DNA of 19,174 nucleotides, from positions 1-19,174 of the forward strand of contig CBIFVZ010000072.1 in the NCBI GenBank assembly GCA_966185765.1, written 5' to 3'. The notes under the pieces are model-generated. The model saw only the letters and a program-made list of their open reading frames with translations. It was not told the origin of the DNA and searched no databases. Positions 15,120 through 19,174 of the stretch are shown here, piece after piece. The translations under genes and the position numbers were made by a program. Position 1 is the first letter of the stretch. Each line of letters starts with the position of its first letter. This DNA comes from CBIFVZ01 sp966185765 (GTDB taxonomy: Bacteria > Pseudomonadota > Gammaproteobacteria > Enterobacterales > Enterobacteriaceae).

Positions 15120-15143
15120 CGTGACGTGCTCTCGCGCGTCACG
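15120..15143 (+). other. Hairpin in the lexA-dinF spacer
   Basis: CGTGACG (15120-15126) and CGTCACG (15137-15143) are perfect arms. The stem extends to nine pairs with one G:T. No T run follows (the T run precedes it), so it does not look like a terminator. It may slow decay of, or reduce read-through into, dinF. Confidence 0.4.
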
Positions 15144-15189
15144 GCTGTTCTAATCTTGTTATCGTTCTCACCCGCTGGCGGATAAGCCA

Positions 15190-16524
15190 ATGTTCATGCT
15201 ACGTAAAACAGACAAAGCGCTCTGGCGGCTTGCGCTGCCCATGATCTTCTCCAATATCACCGTACCGCTGCTTGGGCTGGTGGATACGGCGGTGATTGGC
15301 CATCTGGATTCTGCGGATTATCTCGGCGGAGTGGCAATAGGCGCTACCGCAACCAGCTTTCTGTTTATGTTGCTACTGTTCCTGCGTATGAGCACCACCG
15401 GGTTGACGGCACAGGCGTATGGCGCAAAAGATCCGCTGGCGCTGGCCCGCGCACTGGTACAACCGCTGCTGCTGGCGTTGGGCGCAGGAGTGCTGATTGT
15501 CATGCTGCGTACGCCACTCATTGAGCTGGCGTTGCAGGTGGTGGGCGGTAATGAACAGGTGTTGCACCAGGCGCGGCGCTTTCTGGAAATCCGCTGGCTA
15601 AGCGCCCCGGCCTCGCTGGCAAACCTTGTTTTGCTGGGCTGGCTGCTGGGTGTGCAATACGCCAGAGCGCCGGTGATTCTACTGGTCGTGGGTAACGTGC
15701 TTAACATCGTACTGGATCTGTGGCTGGTGATGGGCCTGCACATGAACGTGCAGGGCGCGGCGCTGGCGACGGTGGTGGCTGAATACGGCACGCTGTTAAT
15801 GGGTCTGGTCATGGTGCGCAAGGTGTTGCGCCTGCGTGACATTTCTTTCAGCCTGCTAAAGCAGGCTGTACACGGCAATATTCGCCGCTTGCTGGCGCTT
15901 AACCGCGACATCATGCTGCGCTCGCTGTTACTGCAAATCTGTTTTGCTTCCATCACCATTTTTGGCGCCCGACTTGGCGGTGAGATTGTGGCGGTGAACG
16001 CCGTGCTGATGACGCTACTGACGTTTACTGCCTACGCGCTGGATGGTTTTGCCTACGCGGTTGAAGCGCACTCCGGTCGCGCCTTTGGTGCACGTAACGC
16101 GGGGCAGTTGCTGGAGGTATGGCACGCAGCGTGTCGCCAGGCGGGCATTGTTGCGTTATGTTTTGCCGCGATTTACGCCGTTGCAGGACAATATATTGTG
16201 GCCTTACTGACCTCGTTGCCGGAACTGCGCACACTGGCAAGCCACTACCTGCCCTGGCAGACGATTTTACCGGTGGTGGGAGTCTGGTGCTATTTACTTG
16301 ATGGCATGTTTATTGGTGCGACCCGCGGGGCGGAGATGCGTAACAGCATGGCGGTGGCAGCGGTGGGTTTTGGCCTGATGTTACTGACGCTCCCCTGGCT
16401 TGGTAACCACGGTCTGTGGCTGGCGCTGGCGGTGTTCCTGGCGCTACGAGGGCTGTCGCTGGGTTTTATCTGGCGACGCCACTGGCGCAACGGCACCTGG
16501 TTTTCCACCAGCAACGCACGTTGA
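15190..16524 (+). CDS. dinF: MATE-family efflux protein DinF
   Basis: DinF is an SOS-inducible inner-membrane antiporter of the MATE (multidrug and toxin extrusion) family. It has 444 residues with about 12 hydrophobic segments in two homologous halves. Conserved stretches include ALPMIFSNITVPLLGLVDTAVIGHL, the start of the N-terminal half, cited here by its key part LVDTAVIGHL at about 34-43. GWLLGVQYARAPVILLVVGN and LDGMFIGATR are also present. The N-terminus (MFMLRKTDKALWRL) is shorter than the annotated E. coli start. GGAT lies six bases upstream of the ATG, and a second ATG follows two codons later. It has no LexA box of its own, so SOS control should come by read-through from lexA. Confidence 0.95.
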   Translation: MFMLRKTDKALWRLALPMIFSNITVPLLGLVDTAVIGHLDSADYLGGVAIGATATSFLFMLLLFLRMSTTGLTAQAYGAKDPLALARALVQPLLLALGAGVLIVMLRTPLIELALQVVGGNEQVLHQARRFLEIRWLSAPASLANLVLLGWLLGVQYARAPVILLVVGNVLNIVLDLWLVMGLHMNVQGAALATVVAEYGTLLMGLVMVRKVLRLRDISFSLLKQAVHGNIRRLLALNRDIMLRSLLLQICFASITIFGARLGGEIVAVNAVLMTLLTFTAYALDGFAYAVEAHSGRAFGARNAGQLLEVWHAACRQAGIVALCFAAIYAVAGQYIVALLTSLPELRTLASHYLPWQTILPVVGVWCYLLDGMFIGATRGAEMRNSMAVAAVGFGLMLLTLPWLGNHGLWLALAVFLALRGLSLGFIWRRHWRNGTWFSTSNAR

Positions 16525-16649
16525 CTCTGCGTTATATCGCTTCTTTGTAATCGGCTGCCCCCTATTTTCGCTCTGGTGTTGAACGTCAGGTTTTACGCCG
16601 CAGTATGGTTAAACATTCTTAAAAATAAGCAGAACACAAAATCCTTGTC

Positions 16650-16655
16650 TAAAAT
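16650..16655 (+). promoter_or_regulatory. Possible yjbJ -10 element (sigma-S-like)
   Basis: TAAAAT preceded by C (CTAAAAT, 16649-16655) resembles a sigma-S type -10 element. E. coli yjbJ is a known RpoS-dependent gene. No -35 hexamer stands out, which is common for such promoters. Confidence 0.3.
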
Positions 16656-16678
16656 TACTCCAGAAACACGCGTTATGA

Positions 16679-16696
16679 ATGCCTGATGGCAGGCAT
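16679..16696 (+). other. Hairpin in the yjbJ leader
   Basis: ATGCCTG-ATGG-CAGGCAT is a perfect 7-bp stem with a tetraloop, 35 bases upstream of the yjbJ start and without a T run. If the -10 call at 16650 is right, it would lie in the 5' untranslated region. Confidence 0.4.
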
Positions 16697-16731
16697 CTGG
16701 TAGTCACAGCAAACTGACAAGGAGCCTTATG

Positions 16732-16941
16732 ATGAATAAAGATGAAATCAGCGGTAACTGGAAACAGTTTAAAGGAACAGTGAAAGAAAAATGGGGCAAG
16801 CTCACCGACGATGACATGACGGTTATCGAAGGTAAGCGTGACCAGCTGGTCGGTAAAATCCAGGAGCGGTATGGATACCAGAAAGATCAGGCAGAGAAGG
16901 AAGTCAGTGACTGGGAAACCCATAACGACTATCGCTGGTAA
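16732..16941 (+). CDS. yjbJ: CsbD-family stress protein YjbJ
   Basis: This is a small, highly charged cytoplasmic protein of 69 residues in the CsbD family. It is abundant in stationary phase in E. coli, but its molecular role is unknown. The family signature is present: NWKQFKG, EKWGKLTDDDM, EGKRDQLVGKIQERYGY and a C-terminal W. Two ATG codons are adjacent. I chose the second (MNKDE, as in E. coli) because AAGGAG is seven bases upstream, against four for the first. It lies between dinF and zur, as in E. coli, and converges on zur. Confidence 0.95.
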   Translation: MNKDEISGNWKQFKGTVKEKWGKLTDDDMTVIEGKRDQLVGKIQERYGYQKDQAEKEVSDWETHNDYRW

Positions 16942-16985
16942 CCCTCACCCACCCTCAAGTGTGTAGACTTTCGGGTCATATGCCG

Positions 16986-17001
16986 GGTACAGGGATGTAC
17001 C
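16986..17001. other. Small hairpin between convergent yjbJ and zur
   Basis: GGTACA-GGGA-TGTACC forms a perfect 6-bp stem in the 69-bp convergent spacer. Neither strand has a T run, so a terminator role is doubtful. Confidence 0.3.
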
Positions 17002-17010
17002 GAATTCCCC

Positions 17011-17520
17011 TCAACGCCCGCGTTTTTTCACCATAATACTATGATCGTGCTCGCAGGCCTCAGGCGAACTGCAGGTTTCCACCGCTGAACAGGGCTGACA
17101 CAAGCCGTGAGCTTCAATCACATTATGATGCAACGCAAAGCCGTTCTTCGCGGCAAGTAGATGCATTATCTCTTCAACGCCTTCAGCGGTTTCTTCACGC
17201 ACCAGACCACAACGGTCGCAGATAAACATGGCCGAGGTGTGGGTCGCTTCATCAAAATGATGGCACAACACGTAGCTGTTGGTGGATTCCACCTTGTGTA
17301 CAAAGCCTTGTTCCAGCAGGAAATCCAGCGCACGGTAAACCGTTGGCGGTTTGGCCTGTGGCTCGCTTTCTTTCAGTAAATCCAGCAAATCGTAAGCGCT
17401 GATAGCACCATGCTGCTGCGACATCAGGCGCAATACTTCCAGGCGCTGTGGTGTGAGGCGCACACTACGCTGCGTACACAGCTTCTCGGCGCGTGCTAAC
17501 ACATCATCGGTACTCGTCAT
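17011..17520 (-). CDS. zur: Zinc uptake regulator Zur (Fur family)
   Basis: Zur is the zinc-sensing repressor of zinc uptake genes. It has 169 residues, against 171 in E. coli. The winged helix domain covers about 1-85 (SAYDLLDLLKESEPQAKPPT, VYRALDFLLEQGFVHKVES). The structural zinc site is C101/C104 (CDRC) and C141/C144 (CQPC). The sensing ligands of E. coli (H77, C88, H96, E111) align with H75, C86, H94 and E109 here, so all are kept. The C-terminus is Cys/His-rich (CSSPEACEHDH). I chose the ATG at 17520, with GAGGG nine bases upstream. An upstream in-frame TTG (17538) would add six residues. I found no Zur box in the window. Confidence 0.97.
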   Translation of the reverse strand: MTSTDDVLARAEKLCTQRSVRLTPQRLEVLRLMSQQHGAISAYDLLDLLKESEPQAKPPTVYRALDFLLEQGFVHKVESTNSYVLCHHFDEATHTSAMFICDRCGLVREETAEGVEEIMHLLAAKNGFALHHNVIEAHGLCQPCSAVETCSSPEACEHDHSIMVKKRGR

Positions 17521-17558
17521 GGCGATTGGCCCTCGCAAATAAACCGTTATTTTACCAC

Positions 17559-17639
17559 GAACGCCAAAAAACGTGCGACTGCCAACGGCTTATCCTTTGT
17601 AAGGATTAACAACATTTTTTTTACATTTCTTTGGCGTTC
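17559..17639. repeat. 10-bp inverted repeat pair around a 61-bp segment
   Basis: GAACGCCAAA (17559-17568) and TTTGGCGTTC (17630-17639) are perfect reverse complements. The segment between contains its own hairpin ATCCTT-TGT-AAGGAT (17592-17606). It lies upstream of zur on one side and of the putative promoter at 17642 on the other. It could be a pair of binding sites for one regulator, or a structured 5' region of the zur message. Confidence 0.5.
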
Positions 17640-17641
17640 CC

Positions 17642-17670
17642 TTCACGTAATGAAATCCGTCATCTATAAA
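17642..17670 (+). promoter_or_regulatory. Predicted sigma-70 promoter
   Basis: TTCACG (17642-17647) and TATAAA (17665-17670) are separated by 17 bp, with 4 and 5 of 6 consensus matches. The start of transcription would be near 17677. It reads into the terminator at 17724-17746 and then the TraF_2-like gene. Confidence 0.5.
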
Positions 17671-17676
17671 TACTGT

Positions 17677-17746
17677 GGATCATCATTGAATTAACTCAAC
17701 AGGGAAGAATAAGACGTGCAGTCAGGGGCTTAACCGCCCTTTTTTT
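17677..17746 (+). ncRNA. Candidate short transcript (small RNA or attenuated leader)
   Basis: From the predicted start near 17677 to the end of the T run is about 70 bases. It has an unstructured A-rich 5' part and ends in an intrinsic terminator. A tiny frame, GTG at 17716 followed by four codons and a TAA inside the terminator stem, would allow ribosome-dependent attenuation, but nothing else supports it. I do not recognise it as a known RNA. Confidence 0.3.
17724..17746 (+). terminator. Intrinsic terminator upstream of the TraF_2-like gene
   Basis: AGGGGC (17724-17729) pairs with GCCCTT (17736-17741), including one G:T pair, around a six-base loop, followed by an unbroken T run to 17746. 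It faces the gene at 17827 and lies 80 bases before its start. Confidence 0.55.
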
Positions 17747-17770
17747 ATGCCTTTTTCACAGCAATAAGCG

Positions 17771-17793
17771 CCCTCCGTGACCTGGCTGGAGGG
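17771..17793 (+). other. Hairpin in the leader of the TraF_2-like gene
   Basis: CCCTCC (17771-17776) and GGAGGG (17788-17793) form a perfect 6-bp stem with an 11-base loop, 33 bases before the start codon. There is no T run. Confidence 0.35.
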
Positions 17794-17826
17794 AGTGACA
17801 CAACACTTGTACTTAAAGAGATAACT

Positions 17827-19101
17827 GTGAAAAAAATCCTTACTCCTTTGGCTGTTCTTATTCCCTCTTCATTGTTTATGGCACAGGCAGGTGCGGCAAA
17901 TACCTGGGCGGAAGCCCGAAGCGATGCAATGGGAGGCACCGGCGTGGCCTCGGCCAGCTATGGCAGCGCACCGATGATAAACCCGGCATTACTGGCGAAG
18001 GCGAAGCCGGACGATAACGTGACCGTGATTTTGCCATCGGCAGGCGTGCAGGTAACGGATAAAGACAATCTTCAGGATGAAATCGATTCCATCAACGATA
18101 AAATCAACTATTACAAGGATGTGATAGAGGACATTACCGCCGGTGGTCCGCTCGGTTATCTGCAAGCGCTGCCGCAGTTCCAGAGTGCCGCTGGGGATCT
18201 TGCTGATGAGCTGGCGTTTCTGGACGGCAAAACCGCCCACGCCAGCGCCGGGGCAGGCATTACGGTGTCGATTCCCAATGATGTGCTGTCGGTTGCGTTT
18301 GTGGCAAAAGGCTATGCCCATGCGCGCGTCAGCTCTTACATTGACCCCAATGATATCGCTTATCTGCGCGGCATTGAAAACGACAGCGTCACGGCAGCCA
18401 TTGAAGCGGCAAAAGCGCTGGTGGGCGGTTCTGATGAAATCACGGATAACCTCAAATCGACAGCCTTTGGTCGCGCGGCGATTGTTTCGGATTACGGTAT
18501 CTCTGTGGCACGCCAGTTCCAGTTTGGTGATGTACCGGTCTCTTTTGGTATCACGCCTAAGCTGCAAAAAACCTGGCTCTACAACTACACCGCCTCTATC
18601 TACAACTACGACAGCAGCGATTTTAAAAACAGCCGCTATCGTAACGATGATACCGGTTTCAATATGGATGCTGGTGTGGCCGCCGATTTTGGCGACAACG
18701 TGACGGTGGGCTTAAGTGGGCAGAATTTGTTCTCACGCGATATCGATACCAAAGAGATCAACGGTTATAAGGACACGTACCAGATTCGCCCGCTGGTGAC
18801 TGCCGGGGCGGCCTGGCACAACGACTGGCTGACGTTAAGCGCCGATGGCGACCTTACTGAAACCAAAGGCTTTAAAAGCGAGAAACCGTCTCAGTACGCG
18901 GGCGTGGGCGCTGAGGTAACCCCGCTAAGTTGGCTTGCGGTGCGCGCCGGTTTTCGCGGTGACATGAAAGGTAACGATGTGAACGTGTTTACCGGCGGTC
19001 TGGGCTTTGCGCCGTTTAACCGCGTGCGCCTGGATTTAACCGGTATCGTGGGTGAAGACGAGACCTGGGGCGCAGGCGCACAGTTGAGTATGACATTCTG
19101 A
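17827..19101 (+). CDS. Outer-membrane beta-barrel protein, TraF_2/FadL-like
   Basis: The protein has 424 residues. A signal peptide covers about 1-24 (..AQAGAA) before NTWAEARSD. The N-terminal signature AMGGTGVASASYG..MINPALL (about 35-56) is typical of FadL-superfamily and TraF_2-type barrels. A short helical, coiled-coil-like segment at about 78-105 precedes the barrel. Alternating strands such as FSLGI-type repeats, LSGQNLFSRDI and WLAVRAGFRG lead to a terminal strand ending LSMTF with a C-terminal Phe, as in outer-membrane proteins. Such proteins are often annotated as conjugal transfer protein TraF, but no transfer genes are visible here and that name is probably misleading. The start codon is GTG, with AAAGAG six bases upstream. 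The substrate is unknown; hydrophobic compound uptake is one possibility by analogy with FadL. Confidence 0.8.
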   Translation: MKKILTPLAVLIPSSLFMAQAGAANTWAEARSDAMGGTGVASASYGSAPMINPALLAKAKPDDNVTVILPSAGVQVTDKDNLQDEIDSINDKINYYKDVIEDITAGGPLGYLQALPQFQSAAGDLADELAFLDGKTAHASAGAGITVSIPNDVLSVAFVAKGYAHARVSSYIDPNDIAYLRGIENDSVTAAIEAAKALVGGSDEITDNLKSTAFGRAAIVSDYGISVARQFQFGDVPVSFGITPKLQKTWLYNYTASIYNYDSSDFKNSRYRNDDTGFNMDAGVAADFGDNVTVGLSGQNLFSRDIDTKEINGYKDTYQIRPLVTAGAAWHNDWLTLSADGDLTETKGFKSEKPSQYAGVGAEVTPLSWLAVRAGFRGDMKGNDVNVFTGGLGFAPFNRVRLDLTGIVGEDETWGAGAQLSMTF

Positions 19102-19108
19102 TGTGTAA

Positions 19109-19133
19109 GGGGGCAAAGGAGCCCCCATTTACA
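19109..19133 (+). terminator. Terminator of the TraF_2-like gene
   Basis: GGGGGC-AAAGGA-GCCCCC is a perfect 6-bp GC stem, seven bases after the stop codon. The following ATTTACATT is only moderately T-rich. Nothing else is visible to the end of the window. Confidence 0.65.
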
Positions 19134-19174
19134 TTAAGTAGTTGATTATTAAAATCGTTCATTTAGTTTAAAAT

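Larger units (their letters stand above)
17521..17826. other. Intergenic region between zur and the TraF_2-like gene
   Basis: This 306-bp divergent spacer holds no recognisable protein gene. It contains a 10-bp inverted repeat pair flanking 61 bp, a hairpin ATCCTT-TGT-AAGGAT (17592-17606), a promoter-like sequence with a terminator 60-70 bp downstream, and a CCCTCC/GGAGGG hairpin. Together they suggest a regulated leader or a small RNA. Confidence 0.55.

Noticed and set aside
17521..17538. TTG start giving Zur six extra residues
   Set aside because: The ATG at 17520 has a GAGGG ribosome binding site at acceptable spacing and gives a length closer to known Zur.
17651..17695. Short frame starting ATG at 17651
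   Set aside because: It overlaps the predicted promoter, has no ribosome binding site and is only 14 codons long.
17521..17826. Zur-binding site in the zur upstream region
   Set aside because: I searched for the E. coli-type palindrome with ATGTTATA/TATAACAT cores and found no acceptable match.
1..19174. tRNA or rRNA genes, CRISPR arrays, insertion sequences, prophage ends
   Set aside because: I saw no tRNA cloverleaf or CCA ends, no regularly spaced repeats, no transposase and no integrase in the window.

Overview
The window is chromosomal DNA of a member of the Enterobacteriaceae. Most proteins align residue by residue with what I know of their Escherichia coli counterparts, and the gene order malGFE / malK-lamB-malM / ubiCA / plsB / dgkA / lexA-dinF / yjbJ / zur is the E. 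coli order. The sequence is GC-richer and too diverged to be E. coli itself. I cannot name the genus from the sequence.

Layout. Positions 1-1651 (minus strand) hold an outer-membrane two-partner-secretion transporter (TpsB/ShlB type) that runs off the left edge. Positions 1652-2068 are an AT-rich spacer ending in the terminator of the mal operon. Positions 2069-5771 (minus) are malG, malF and malE, the maltose ABC importer's two channel subunits and its binding protein. Positions 5772-6145 are the divergent malE/malK control region, with MalT-like boxes and two CRP sites. Positions 6146-9706 (plus) are malK (ATPase), lamB (maltoporin) and malM (periplasmic protein). Positions 9881-11265 are ubiC-ubiA, the first two steps of ubiquinone synthesis. 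plsB (minus, 11335-13794) converges on ubiA at a shared terminator and is divergent from dgkA (13928-14296). lexA and dinF (14486-16524) form the SOS pair. yjbJ (16732-16941) and zur (minus, 17011-17520) converge. The last gene (17827-19101) is a FadL/TraF_2-like outer-membrane protein with a GTG start.

How the genes work together. LamB, MalE, MalF, MalG and MalK are the complete maltodextrin uptake path from outer membrane to cytoplasm, controlled from one divergent region by MalT and CRP. UbiC makes 4-hydroxybenzoate and UbiA prenylates it. PlsB starts phospholipid synthesis and DgkA recycles diacylglycerol. LexA represses its own operon with dinF.

The conserved core is ordinary. The points of interest are at its edges. 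A TpsB gene sits downstream of malG and a TraF_2-like porin sits beside zur, where E. coli has other genes. The second LexA operator in front of lexA has lost its left half-site. There is a pair of MalT-box-like sequences next to the TpsB gene. A short promoter-plus-terminator unit lies in front of the last gene and could be a small RNA or an attenuated leader. I see no clear evidence of a new multi-gene system in this window.
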